From assembly GCA_024349245.1 (NCBI GenBank), contig JALDNG010000520.1:62001-126000 (forward strand): a DNA stretch of 64,000 bases. Direction: 5' to 3'. Origin of the DNA: Neodontobutis hainanensis. Taxonomy: Eukaryota; Chordata; Actinopteri; Gobiiformes; Odontobutidae. Positions 37,643 to 49,124 of the stretch are shown here, one piece after another. The number at the start of each line of letters is the position of its first letter. The stretch's first letter is position 1. The position numbers and the translations under genes were made by a program. The notes below the pieces were generated by a model. The model did not search any database, had not been told where the DNA came from, and was given only the letters and a program-made list of their open reading frames with translations.

Positions 37643-40039
37643 AATATTTTTGGCTTCGGTTGAATTATTTGTTACAATCTTAAATTTGATTCTAAACATA
37701 CTGTTTGAGACATACTTGATTTAGATTTTGTTCTATTTTCGAGTAAGGGATTCATCAACGAATATGTACGAAAATTTTCAATCACATAGTTAACACGAGG
37801 TAATGCATAAAAGAAACAGTCTTTAACTTTAAACATTTAGATAATGAATGAATAGGTTGAAATAAGCTAATAAAACCACGCGACAAGAAGCGTTCGTAAT
37901 AAATCGGCAAATGGTGGATTTCGCATCAGTATTTCAACTTAATTTTTAAATTTTAAATTAAATCAGGTCTCACTAAGCATAATAGTTATTGTGTCATTTG
38001 ATTATTATAATTTCTCAAGGTAATGTATTGAATGTAGTTTATTGTTGATAACCCGGTTTTTTCAAGGATGGGACATTTTTTGTTTCCACAATGTAATTTG
38101 TTTAAGTGATTATATAAACATGTTTTTCAATTTTTTTCAACGAGGGCCCATGGAATAGAACTTCTCAAACTGAGATCTTTTCACAGCAAATCAGTTCAAT
38201 TAAAAGTAAAGTTTTGTTAACTTGGTATGAAAAACGTGAAAATTAGAATTCTTAATTTCGTAATCTGATAAGCAGAGATGATCCCTGTCTTCGATAAAAA
38301 AATGCTGAATTTGCGTAACCGTAAGACTAAGCATAAACGTACTGGATGAATTTTCATTCACCCGACAAGTAAATTTTGTAAATATATATTAACAGAGGTG
38401 GTATCGTTTTTTGGTATATAGTAAAGTGGAAAACTCGCCAATCTCTTATTTAATATTTCAGAAGATGTTTTGATACTGTTTAATTGAAAACATAGTTGAT
38501 TAGTTTGACATATTTTTAAATAAATTTATTCAAAATCTTTGTTCATTAGCTTCTCAATTTATATATGACTGGTGTAAGATTTCTGCCGTTTCTGAACATT
38601 TAGCGTTGATTTTAAATATACTTTTGACAAGTAACATAAATAGGCAAAAAATTAATTGCTCAGATGCGCCTCAAGCAAATCTAGCATCTCTGTTCGCCTT
38701 AATATCTTCGAGTTTCAGACTTCAATTACCTGAATAACGTTTGGTTATCGCTTAAAAATGTGATAATTTTTAGGGTCTAAATAAGAAATATTACAACCAA
38801 TAATTACGAACGTACGTTACAGGTTTTATTTCTATTTTGATTGAAATCGCTTCTGAAAACATTGCAAAATTTTTCTAAATCACATATTTGAAATAAAAAT
38901 TGACAGGAATTTATTGAGAGTTAACTAGTTCAGAACGAGAATTTAAATCAGGTTGGGGTTTCTCTTACTTTAAAACCATATTCACACCATTCTTTTAGCA
39001 GTTTTAGTAACTGACAATTGGCTTAAAAAATAATAAACAGATTCTTTCAAAGACTAAATATACAAAACAATCGCAACAAAATATTTGTCAGAAACAACAG
39101 ATAATGCCATTTTTAGCTCGGAAATGAGACCTTCTTTTATCTTAAAAAATAATTTTTTAACGTTATTTATTTAGTGACTGATATTAAAAAGATGACATCT
39201 GCTTCGTTCGCTTGTTTCGCGAAGCTTGTATTGCTAATTTCATCATCAATAAATATACGCACGCGCTACGTTGTTATTTTTTCTAAAATACCGCTGTACT
39301 AGACTAAGTACAATAAATAACATTTTGGACTTTTATAATTGAAATTTATTTTTAGTATGAGGTTTTTGAAGAGGAAAGTTGAGGATAGATATTTTTAAGT
39401 GGTTTAGAATAAATCTGAAACTGTCTGTTGTCATAAGTCAGTAAATAAAAATGTCATGATTTTTGCAGTTTTACTTTCTGTTAAACTATGAAAAGTAATA
39501 TTTATGTTCAAAACGGCATTTTAAAAATACAAAAACTATATTTTTCGGTAAATTATAATGGATTCACAGATAGAAAAATAGATGACTTTATAAGTAATTT
39601 GATCATAAGAAACATCATAAAAATGTATGTAAAATTTTCAAAAAATTGTTTTGATTCCTTATAATTCACAGTTTTGCATTTAACTTCAATATAAGATAAA
39701 AATTTCATAAATATCGGAGCTAAATGCTCATATCCTTCGTATAAAATTATGCAAATGCACATCAAAACAGTCCTTCAGAATGTCAACCATAGATCATAAA
39801 AGTAAACTTAAATATGAATAAGTGACAACCTAGATACATTGTAAAATGCGTTAAAACTTCCGATACCTACTTATGAAGATTTACTTTAAAAGAAACAAGA
39901 AAGAGATCAGTGGAAATTAACAATTATTCAAACTTTAAAGTTCAGAAAATCATAAATTTAGCTACAATTACAAATGGGAAAATTATGAGCCACGTTATAT
40001 AAGTTTAAAATATAATTCAAAGTGAAATTAACATTTTGA
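37643..40039. other. No recognisable gene
   Basis: 2.4 kb of AT-rich DNA. It holds only a 70-codon low-complexity frame (39553-39765 -) and a short frame starting MTSASFACFAKLVLL near 39193. Neither is supported. Confidence 0.45.
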
Positions 40040-40235
40040 AGTTTTATCGTTTTTTGCAAAAATCTACACCGAAGCGCCAGTTTGGAATTTTCCTTTTGTG
40101 TTTTTACATCTTATTTTAATGACAATACCCCTTTTGGGGTTTCGTGTAATTGTAAAAATCTAGCTAAACCAAAGTCATAGATGCTGATGTCTGGAAGGGA
40201 ATGACGTTCCTCTTGTCATGGTGAAAATCCTCCTC
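40040..40235 (-). pseudogene. Fragment resembling a tyrosine-kinase catalytic domain
   Basis: The minus strand reads HHDKRNVI, like HRDLAARNV. After a frameshift it reads ISIYDFGLARFLQL (DFGLAR activation motif) and ETPKGVLSLK (compare TxxGxLPVKW), then a stop, then NWRFGV (compare DVWAFGV). The order and spacing fit the kinase catalytic loop to helix F, but the frame is broken at least twice and no upstream lobe was found. It is most likely a decayed duplicate. Confidence 0.4.
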
Positions 40236-40402
40236 GATAATGTTTAGAAAATATGTATATTAATATCTGTTGTTATTCATAGATCGTTCAACAAAACCTT
40301 ATCACTTATAATTTAATATTACGATTTTGAAAAGACTACGATTTGAAATGAATTAATGAAATTATTGATAAGTGAAAAACAACAATATAATTGAATATTT
40401 AC

Positions 40403-40727
40403 TTATAGATTGAAGTGAGTTTTATCTGTTTCTTTTTTTAAAGAAAAAATTTTAAGTGCAAAATTTCTGATGAAGCCATTCAAATTGACAAGCCAATTAT
40501 CTAATGTCTGGTCCCATCCCTGAAGGTACAAACGGAGAGTTTTCTTGTACATAACTCTGGCCAAACTAAAAATAATCCATGTTCATCTTTAAACAATTGA
40601 TCGTAGCCTTTCGGCATCGACACGCTGACATTGAAGCCATTTTCGCGAAAAATGAATTTGTAATCTTTAGACCCACGACGTTTTCATCTCGAAACTTTGA
40701 AAACTTTCTCTAACAAGGGCCAGACAT
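40403..40727 (-). CDS. Hypothetical protein, multi-exon
   Basis: A firm junction is the 23-nt intron 40544-40566. It joins MPKGYDQLFKDEHGLFL to KTLRLYLQGWDQTLDNWLV, and the frame continues to a stop at 40403. The 5' part is less sure: the ATG at 40727 (MSGP) can be joined through one 50-nt intron to YKFIFRENGFNVSVSMPK, giving 83 residues. That intron would be about twice the local norm, so the first exon may be wrong. No family was recognised. The charged, tryptophan-containing sequence looks like a genuine globular protein. Confidence 0.45.
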
Positions 40728-40981
40728 TTTACAACAATAATTTATCTACAAAAAACAGATTATGCGCACATTAATCCAATTTCATCTCGAAAAAAATTCA
40801 CTGCATCCAGTATTATTTTCTATTTCAATAGAAAAATCGTTAGGCTTAAAACTATCGAATTTTTTTCAACGTAACATTTTTTCTAATTTTATCCTCATTT
40901 TATAATAAATATGTGGGGAAAAGGGGTTGTAAAAAGGTAATTTATTCGATTAGAATAGATTGTAAAGCAATATCATATTAT

Positions 40982-41310
40982 TTAGCTCTCTCCCATCACA
41001 CGTTTTGAAATTTCAATATATTTCTCTTCTGCTGTTTGTTTAGACATTCCTAAATAAAGTCATTTTTAATTACCCTTAATTTGGTTCCAAGCAGACCATT
41101 TATAAGCAGCCTCAGAGAGTGGATTGAAAGGTTTGGCTAAATAATAAGGTAGATATTTTTACACGTGTTGCAATCTCCAATCGTCACTTGTTTGTAATAG
41201 GCATAGAGATTCAAAAGATCTTCATCAGATGGTCTTGTTGGTAATCCTTTTACTGCTTCAGCACATCTTTTAAAATCCTAAAATATTTGTCATCTCATTA
41301 CCTCAGACAT
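40982..41310 (-). CDS. DBI: Acyl-CoA-binding protein, 4 exons
   Basis: A small cytosolic carrier of long-chain acyl-CoA esters. Introns 41278-41301 (24 nt), 41137-41162 (26) and 41050-41073 (24) are removed to give 84 residues, against 86 in human. The family helices are all present: DFKRCAEAVKGLPTRPSDE, then LLNLYAYYKQVTIGDCNT (the YxxYKQATxGD ligand motif, with Tyr and Lys at the acyl-CoA head-group site), then KWSAWNQIKGMSKQTAEEKY (the KWDAWNxxKGxSKExAxxxY motif). The first intron falls right after Met-Ser-Glu. It is invisible as an ORF because every exon is under 40 codons. Confidence 0.95.
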
Positions 41311-42733
41311 TATTTTTATTTTGTGAATAGTAACGAATGATAAGAATTTATATCATTCGAAGATTAACGACTGTCGTGGTACAATTTTCAATGAAAATCC
41401 GAACGTTAAATAATTGACCCACACAAGTTCGCATTCGTCCACTCATTGCTACGATCTCATGAATAAAAAATATTTGTATTCAGAAATTAATTATAACAAA
41501 GTAAGTGAAGAAAAACTTAATTTTTAATGAGTATTGTTTGATGATTGAAAATCAGTTTTAATTCTGAAGCGATTTTACTGAAATAGATGAATTTTCGCGC
41601 GTGCTTATTATCGATAAGGATGTCCTGATTCATTCACGGTGGATTATTTATCGTATAATTGATTTAAAAACACGAAGCAGTGCTTTTTATGTCAGAAAGT
41701 TAAGGCACATTATTGCGATCAGTTATGAATACGCGAATCTTATATGTTCGAATCTTTTGTGTGGTTTTTTCTCAAGATTATTTAAACAATAAAATCCAAT
41801 TTAATTACATTGGAATATTGCGCACTCTCTATGTAGGTTTATGCCTTTATTTTTACCATCCTTTGAATATTATCACTATTATCATATCAACTATTTTACT
41901 ATGAATATTAATTATTATTTGAGATTAAATTCTCCCAATGTAGCCATTTATATAAATATTCCAACTTTTTTTTACTGATAGGTTTGAATGTATATACTTA
42001 TAAGATTGAAATCATAAGACGTATATATATTTACTTTAAAAAGGATGATCGTTACACTGTATTAATACCAATCAAACAGCTCAATATAATATTTATGTTA
42101 TTTAACGGTTGATTTTTAACATTACGGGTAGTTTGGCCAATTAAATTCAATATAGATAAACGAATAATTAATGTGTCATTACACGTTGTATAAATTTGAT
42201 TCGAAGCTGTGACAATAATCCTCTCCACTTTAAATTGTAATGAGTTTCTTGGCGAAAGTTATTAATGAGATAAAAGCCTTCCTCGTATCTAAAAACAACA
42301 CCTTAAGAATTTTCATTCTTAAAGAAACAAATACAATAGGATGAAGGATGTGTAGCCATCAAATAGTTGTAAAAATGCGCGCACATGCGATGACTGTTAT
42401 GTTGACATTTTACAGATCCACCAAATTTACCCTCGTTAAAGTATTTTAATCCTATCTCAGCGTAGGATAGACACTATTTAAATATTATAACTAAAACTAT
42501 TTTGAATGATGGAAAAGTTATGTAAATATTAAGATTCTTTTTTTGTGTGAAACATTTAGTTTTCTCCTCTCTCAATAGTTAATTTTGACGAAAAATGGAT
42601 TGTTTTGGTGAAATAAAACTTCATTTTTATCCCAATTTTTTACAGACTAAACATTTATGTTTTAAAATATCAATGAAGCTGCAGCTTGGTTCGCCACGAA
42701 CTTATGTTTTTTTTAAACAAGTAAAGTTAATTT
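41311..42733. other. No recognisable gene
   Basis: AT-rich. The two overlapping frames at 41601-41904 (+) are low-complexity and hydrophobic, without motif. Nothing else was seen. Confidence 0.45.
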
Positions 42734-43127
42734 TTATGCTTGTTTAAATATTGAATCGAGGACTGAAGTGCAAACATGATCATTCTTATGAAAAAATACT
42801 TGATATGGTTTTATGATTTTTGTTACGCAGCAGCTAAACTCTTGTAATCCAATTGATGATTGGTAGCTCCCCTCGTAATTTAATTTTATATATCTGAGCA
42901 AAACTAGTCAAGGTTTAAACCCTTCTATGAAAGTATAATTTATAATAGAGTTAAACCTCTTATTTTTAAGGATTAATTGCACTTCCTCTTCATGATATGC
43001 ATCGTCACACTGAAGGGGTAGTTTGTGTGACTTAAGGAAAACTACCTTGAAAAACAGTCATGCTCGAGTGTTCCTCAGACCTTTAAAGTTATCTTCGTAT
43101 GAGCAGTTAGCGTTTCATCAAATAAAA
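42734..43127 (-). CDS. Hypothetical conserved-looking protein, 3' exons
   Basis: Exons 43127-43081, 43045-42921 and 42893-42734 join through a 35-nt intron (branch-like TGAC then T-run, ends CAAG) and a 27-nt intron (ends CTCAG). Together they give 109 open codons, including LFDETLTAHTKITLK, HKLPLQCDDAYHEEEVQLIL, YIKLNYEGSYQSSIGLQEF and a C-terminal DHVCTSVLDSIFKQA. A further 23-nt GTGAGT...CCAAG intron (43128-43150) lies upstream, but no exon joins it in frame, so the 5' end is missing from the model. No family was recognised. The alternating hydrophobic pattern suggests a beta-rich fold. Confidence 0.5.
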
Positions 43128-43789
43128 CTTGGGAGTTATGAATTACTCACAATGAAATTATAAAAATTTTCAATACTTCTTAATTTAGTATTTAAAAATA
43201 TGAAATTTAAAAATTGTCATAAGTTGTTAAAGCACATTGATTTAGAAAGATGACCTTCGGCATCTAAGAACAGTCAACCAATATTGATAAAATTATCATC
43301 AATGTTTTGCATTCTTAAAAATACCTTGATAAAAATTTTTAAATTTAAAATTATAACTTTTCGCCTTTTATTGTTCTTTAAAAGTGTCATTTATGATTAA
43401 AGTTAAAATCATGCGAATCCGATACTGAAAAAAGTATTAATATTTGAATGTTCAATGTTTTGATAAAATTATCAGTTTTTAACACCAAACATTTGTTTTA
43501 ATATGATTAGAACGCGTTTATTTCCTATATTTTCGAAGGTTCGAGGAGATTTCTAGTTGTCAACCATGCTAAATTTATGAATATCGCTTAAAAGAGGGTG
43601 AAACATACGATAACGACAGTCCGTTTAACATCGAATAAGACAACTCTTATTTGCTAAATATAACATATCTGTGAAAAAATTATTTCGAACTTAGAACGGA
43701 ATCACTGTAAAACAAGGCTCCAAAAGCTATTGACGCATATGCGCGTTTTCCTTTTTCGGATGAGATTGCCGGATTTCCTTAATATTTTG

Positions 43790-44281
43790 GTGACCATCGA
43801 ATCCCCGTTTGAGTACCTCAGGGACGATTACTTATTTTCCGAAAATATTAAAGGGGTGACTACTCCAACATCATTAGATGTTTTGAGGTGTTGAGCGAAC
43901 CGAGAATGATGAAAAACATTTTTTGGTAGAAGTGGTTTGGGATAGAACAGAAAGCACACTGCTACCTGCCATACAAAGAAGAATAAGTCCAATACAAGGA
44001 CAATAAGCGATGCAGGGAACGCCTATTTAAAAAAGGATGAATACAGTTATGTGCATGATGTTGTAAATCATGATAATTTTGCCGATCCCTTTTGCCATAC
44101 GTTTAAACAAAAAAACTTTGGGAATATGTGGGTCGTCATGAAAAGATTAATAAGAAAACATGGTGCACTTTAGGCTCCACACGAGTACGAATGAATAGCC
44201 GAATTTTTCTTCAGTTGGTGAAACAAGGAGGGTTATCAAGCCTTTCTGGATTTGATAAAAATAAAATATCAATTTAATTAA
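43790..44281 (+). pseudogene. Decayed ISXO2/IS1595-like transposase
   Basis: Two frames carry the domain in order. The first reads GVERTENDEKHFLVEVVW, then RTESTLLPAIQRRISP. After a frameshift the second reads TISDAGNAY (catalytic ISD), YSYVHDVVNHDNFADP (the YxHxxVNHSxNFVDP block), WVVMKRLIRKHGA and IAEFFFSW, then GYQAFLDLIK to a stop at 44281. There are at least four internal stops and one frameshift. ISXO2-like elements are bacterial in origin but common in some animal genomes. No terminal repeats could be identified. Confidence 0.7.
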
Positions 44282-44854
44282 AAATGGGAAAACCCTCGCA
44301 TTGTTTTTGATGATTCTAATTTAAATTAGTTATATTAACCATTTTTAAATTGCCTTTTGTGACATCATTTCCATGATTATTACTGGCGTCGTAATGACGC
44401 ATACATTTGATGGTGACTATTTGGAATGAATGCGAATTATGCTCACTATATACATTGAATATTTTTCATCAAAAAGTACAAAAACATCAATTTAAATTGA
44501 ACAAATACTAAGTAAAGGAGATAAAACCCAGTAATATCAAGCAAGACTACACCTACTTTTATATTGTCTTCACCTGTACGTATAATTAGTCTTAGGTTCC
44601 AATAAGCCAACTCTTATCCTCATTAATTTGTATAGGAAGCAAATACAGATAAATTTGATAACAAAAATCCACACTTCCTCCCTTTCCGTACGAATATTGT
44701 TGTCTAGAGCACGCGCAATGGAAAAAGGTGGGGGGAAAGAGTTAACTGTACTCCTCCCCCGTGTATACTAGAACAGGAGCTTACGATGTTTTATAATTAT
44801 AAGACAATATAGATTGTGGTCATAAGGTAAAAACTGATGGTCGTGATCTTAATT

Positions 44855-45514
44855 TTTACTTTTAGAGTTTTAAAATCGAAAGGTACCTCATTTTGGGACA
44901 ATAGTTCAACTTACACATGTTCTAACGGCATTTACGGCTCATGAAATTTATTTGTTCAATCAGAAATACAGTTTAGAAGAGTACACTTTTGCGGATGTTT
45001 CGCTAAAATAATTTATAGTTTCAACGTTAATTTGTATGTTATGTAAAACATGAAAACTATCCCACTTTTGCGCCGTTTCAAACTGAAACTAAATTATGGA
45101 CGAAATAAGAGCTGTATAGTCGATATTATCGATTTATCTAAAACAATAAAGAAAAATCTTTTTATTCATAGGCAGTCTTCATTTAATATGGTTCTTATCT
45201 TTGATATATTTTTAACAAAAACAGAAACTCTCTAAAATTTTAGCATACCCAACAAATTCTGATAATAAGTTTAAAATTCCATTTTAGCGCATAAGGCTTT
45301 GTTTCTTTTGTATTGTTATCGCCGAAATTTTGTTTCCGCGAAAACCCATCTTGCTAAAACATGGAATGTTGCTTATTACGAGTATCGAGAAGTGGATAAG
45401 AACATAAAGCACGTTAACTTTAGACCCATATCCGAATTTCTTTTAACTTTAAATAGTTTAGTAAAACACAACGAAGTAGATGTGTCTATTTGTGTACTTT
45501 TGTCATTGTTATAA
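44855..45514 (+). other. Cluster of coding-like frames, possible split gene
   Basis: Several frames in a row look coding. From about 44890 one reads HFGTIVQLTHVLTAFTAHE and YSLEEYTFADV, followed by a candidate 22-nt GT...TAG intron at 44998-45019. At 45050-45235 an ATG-led frame reads MKTIPLLRRFKLKLNYGR. At 45299-45514 another reads TWNVAYYEYREVDKNIKHV. I could not join them with in-frame tiny introns and know no family. It is either a gene with exon boundaries I missed or a decayed one. Confidence 0.3.
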
Positions 45515-47110
45515 ATTGTCTGTTCAACGTGCTATGCGTTTGAGTCTACAACAACCCTTCTTTGGAAAAGTTTTTAAGCTGAAGAATAATAAAAATAATT
45601 TTTAGGTGTTACGATGAGTAAGATTCTGTCGAAATACAAACAACTGACTGACTAGATTTTAAATCTTACAGTGAATTACAAGTTATTTCCATCAAATCGC
45701 GAACTTCCACATGTTAACGTTAAAGCACAGCATGATATTTTTTGTGTTATTTCGCAAATTCATTAATTTTTAATTCCTGTGCCAGTTTAGATTGTAATAC
45801 CATTTCAAAGTAAAAACCTTGAGATGTCTTTTTACGTAAAACCACTTGACGAAATCCACTTTTTGTTGTTGTTATTCCAGCAAATAAAGTAATAGGTTTA
45901 TCTCTCACTTAAAAGGGTTTGAATATTTGACCTTCTCAAATTTATTATTAAATTTTAAAATGACAAGATCGTGCAGGCGATTCGCTCAAATATTCGCCAC
46001 TTTCTATCTCATAAGTTCAATCATTTTAAACACGGAACTCATTTCTTGGATAACATAAACTTGAAATATCTTTTAATTTTTGTTCAACTCAACAACTAAT
46101 CAGGATTTACACTGACGTCTTTGAAAACAGCGCGCGCGACGGTCATTTTTATCACCTAAACATGGGTGTGTAAATTCTGGCAAGATAATCATCCTTATAA
46201 TATTTGACTACTACAACTGTATCATAGATATTTAAATTCACTTTAAATTATTTAACGGAGGTTGTCAAATCTACGCGGTTTATAAGAAACGAAAATTAGT
46301 ACTGATTTATAACTTGCATTTATTTAAAGAAGCAAGTCTGAAGGTCAAAAAATAAAGAACTACCAGAACTTAAATGGAATAATAGTGAAAAAATCAATGA
46401 AAACTTTCTCTGACATAAGCTTCATCATCAAAGTTTATACTGCACGACGGCATTCAATTTATTTAATTCGTAGAATTTTACTTTCCGCTAAATTTAAAAT
46501 TTAGACAGGAATACATGATACTTGAAATGGAAAATTGATCTGTGTAATTAAAAGACAGAATTGACGGGCCCCGCCAATCTTCGAAACTCTTAGAAATTAC
46601 CGTTCATTCGAATTGAAAGTCATCTCTCATCAGATTACTGCATAAAATAGAAGAAACGCTATTTTAAAATATTTAATTAATAATCATACAGTTAAGAACA
46701 TCGGAGGAATTGCTGAGTAGTCCAGAGAACCAAGGTGGAATTTAATAATAATCACTGACCTTTAATGTTCACATATATTTCAAAAAAAGGAACGAGTGAT
46801 GATTCTCCACGAAAGCATTCCAGGGAATATTTAATTCACAAAAAACGAGAAATTCTCAAAGGATGTACTTTCTCAATTTTCATCAACTAAACGCCACGAA
46901 ATACAATCAAATAATATTTTCCCCCTTTATTTCTGATGTAATCCCCATCTCGACGTTATGATTGGGTAGAAATCAGTGTTGTGTCAAAAAAATTAGATGT
47001 TTGACAATATAGACCAAACTTCAACATAAATAAGAATTTTAGTTAATTTTAAAGTGGGCTTGAAATTTTGTTTATTCGGTCATGCGCGTTATTCCTTCCG
47101 CTTTTCCCTG
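45515..47110. other. No firm gene
   Basis: AT-rich, apart from short open stretches. The longest is a frame of about 60 codons without a start at about 46329-46504 (+) containing YQNLNGIIVKKSMKTFSD. No family was recognised. Confidence 0.35.
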
Positions 47111-47386
47111 TTATAAGGAGGGCTGAAGATCGTTGATCGGCCTTCTTTTCACTTTTGGGTATGTGAGGGAAAGTTCTGGGATAGGCTGACATGCGGCGTT
47201 TGCAAGGATGGCTTCTTTGGCTTGGTTTAATGTGTGCAGGAGGAATATTTGACTCGGTCTTTGTAGTCTGGCTAGATATGCTATTTGTGGGTTCAGTACC
47301 AAGAGGTTTAGGTGAATATTCATAACGGATAGCAAGTTGAGGGAGGAGCAGGCGGGGCAGGATTGAAGAACCATAATTTTCATCAA
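47111..47386 (-). other. GC-rich island with 91-codon frame
   Basis: The segment at about 47090-47450 is clearly richer in G and C than its surroundings. On the minus strand it is open in two frames. One reads MVLQSCPACSSLNLLSVMN, and the other contains KPSQRSHPCKRRMSAYPRT. Neither has a recognised domain. The base composition suggests a foreign or recently inserted fragment, perhaps from a retroelement, but nothing proves it. Confidence 0.3.
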
Positions 47387-49124
47387 GGAATCTGTAGGTT
47401 CGGCCTGAATTAGATTATCGGCTTTGGCTACTGACTATAGCACTCAAAATTAATTTTTGGGTTAAAGCTGGGCGCTAATTCACATTATGCCGATAAACAG
47501 GCCATAAAGTTTGGCGTAGGCTTAAAGAATCAACAAATTAAAAAATGAAGAAAAGGTTAGAGTTAAACTCGAGGTATTGTTAGTATTTCCGATTGTAGAT
47601 AGTTTCCTTTAAGATATACAGAAAAGAAAACTGCGCACATGTATGTTTAGCGTACATAAAATTAAATATTAAATTTACACATTTTCACTAAAATTAGTCT
47701 TAAACATGCAATTTTTTGTCATTTTAAAATTATAAATAACAGCTTCATTTCTTTCTTTCGAGCTTCATAAAGCCTAAAACATTATCTCATTCGTTTTTAC
47801 AAAAATACTTCAGTAACAGACTTGATTCAAATTAATGCGGAAAATATTGTTAATAAAATTAAAGATCGCATGTTTGAAATCGATAAACCGAATATCATTA
47901 TGATTTCTTTAAAACGTTTGTGAGGTCCTTTTTATTTTAACATATTTCTATTGTTGTGAACATGTCAAATAATAATTTTACCTATTAGATTAAGCACGTT
48001 AAGTTTTGTATAACGTTGTCCATCTGAGTTTTTTATTTGTGATGACTTGAGGTAGAAATTCGGTTTTCGAAAAACCTTGCTACTGTCCGATTTAGGGAAT
48101 TCGGATATCGTCGTTATTAAATATATTAGTTCCTTAATTTTGGAAACTTACATTATTTTATGAAATTTTCTCAAATAAGCCAAAGTTTAAAAAACTAGCG
48201 AAGACTCGGCGATTTAAAAAATTATCTAGAAATCAAATGTAAACGAACGTTTTCAATAACTACGTATGAAGGGGTGAGGTTCGCGAACGAATTTCCATTA
48301 TTAAATTAATGGATCATTGCTCCAGATATTTCCTAAATCTCAACACGATTTTAGACCTCTTCTCATTTTTATAATGATGTATTTAATGAAATTCTATGAT
48401 TTAACTGTTTTCACGAATGAAACTTTTTCTACCGAAAAGTCTGCGTCGCCTGTTAGCTCAGTAGAATCGTAAATATTATGGCGCTTAGATCTTAAATTAT
48501 TGGAAGTTTTGATGCTTCCTGTATCATTTTATTGTTCCCTGAGAAATCAGAATCGTACTTTTCTTTCATATAAGAAACTGTGGAGAACGTAGTTATACCA
48601 TCTTGCGGCCAGGCCGAATTAATGGCGTGGGTTCGATGATTTACAATTTGGCAGATTTGCAGACGCTCAACACTTATAAACTATTCAGGCGAAATGCACA
48701 TTATTTTTAAAAGGAACAAATAATACGTCTCGTTGTCGAATCTGTGGGGAAAACTGATATAGTTTTTGATAACTATCTTTTCAATTGGCTTGATTAGCTG
48801 ACAAAATAAATTTGTATCAATCGTTATTAACGCTCGATTATTACGAGACTTAACAGATGAAATAAACAATTGAAATACGAAACTTCATAGTGTAACTTAA
48901 AATCTATTTTAAATTTACTAAAATTGAAAATTGCGTAAATACGACGTTTTAATAATAATAGTGCCAAAAATCATGAAATTAACAATGTTTTGTCATTAGA
49001 AAGTTAAGAATCTCATAGAAAACATTCTATGAACTCCTATTTTTAACCTAGATTAGCATATGTAAAATTATTACTTCAAAAAACAAAAATCTACATTGCT
49101 CACAGAAAAGGATTTAATTCCAAG
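47387..49124. other. No recognisable gene
   Basis: AT-rich. The 62-codon frame at 48681-48869 (-) has no motif. A stretch near 48466 (GTTAGCTCAGTAG) resembles a tRNA D-arm, but no T-arm or acceptor stem follows. Confidence 0.45.

Noticed and set aside
43261..43320. A 15-nt intron (GTTGAC...CTTAG) upstream of the 42.7-kb gene, plus other 15-nt candidates
   Set aside because: They are not supported by homology. GT and AG pairs 15 nt apart are common by chance in AT-rich DNA.
48460..48530. tRNA-like D-arm motif
   Set aside because: No T-arm, anticodon stem or acceptor stem can be folded.
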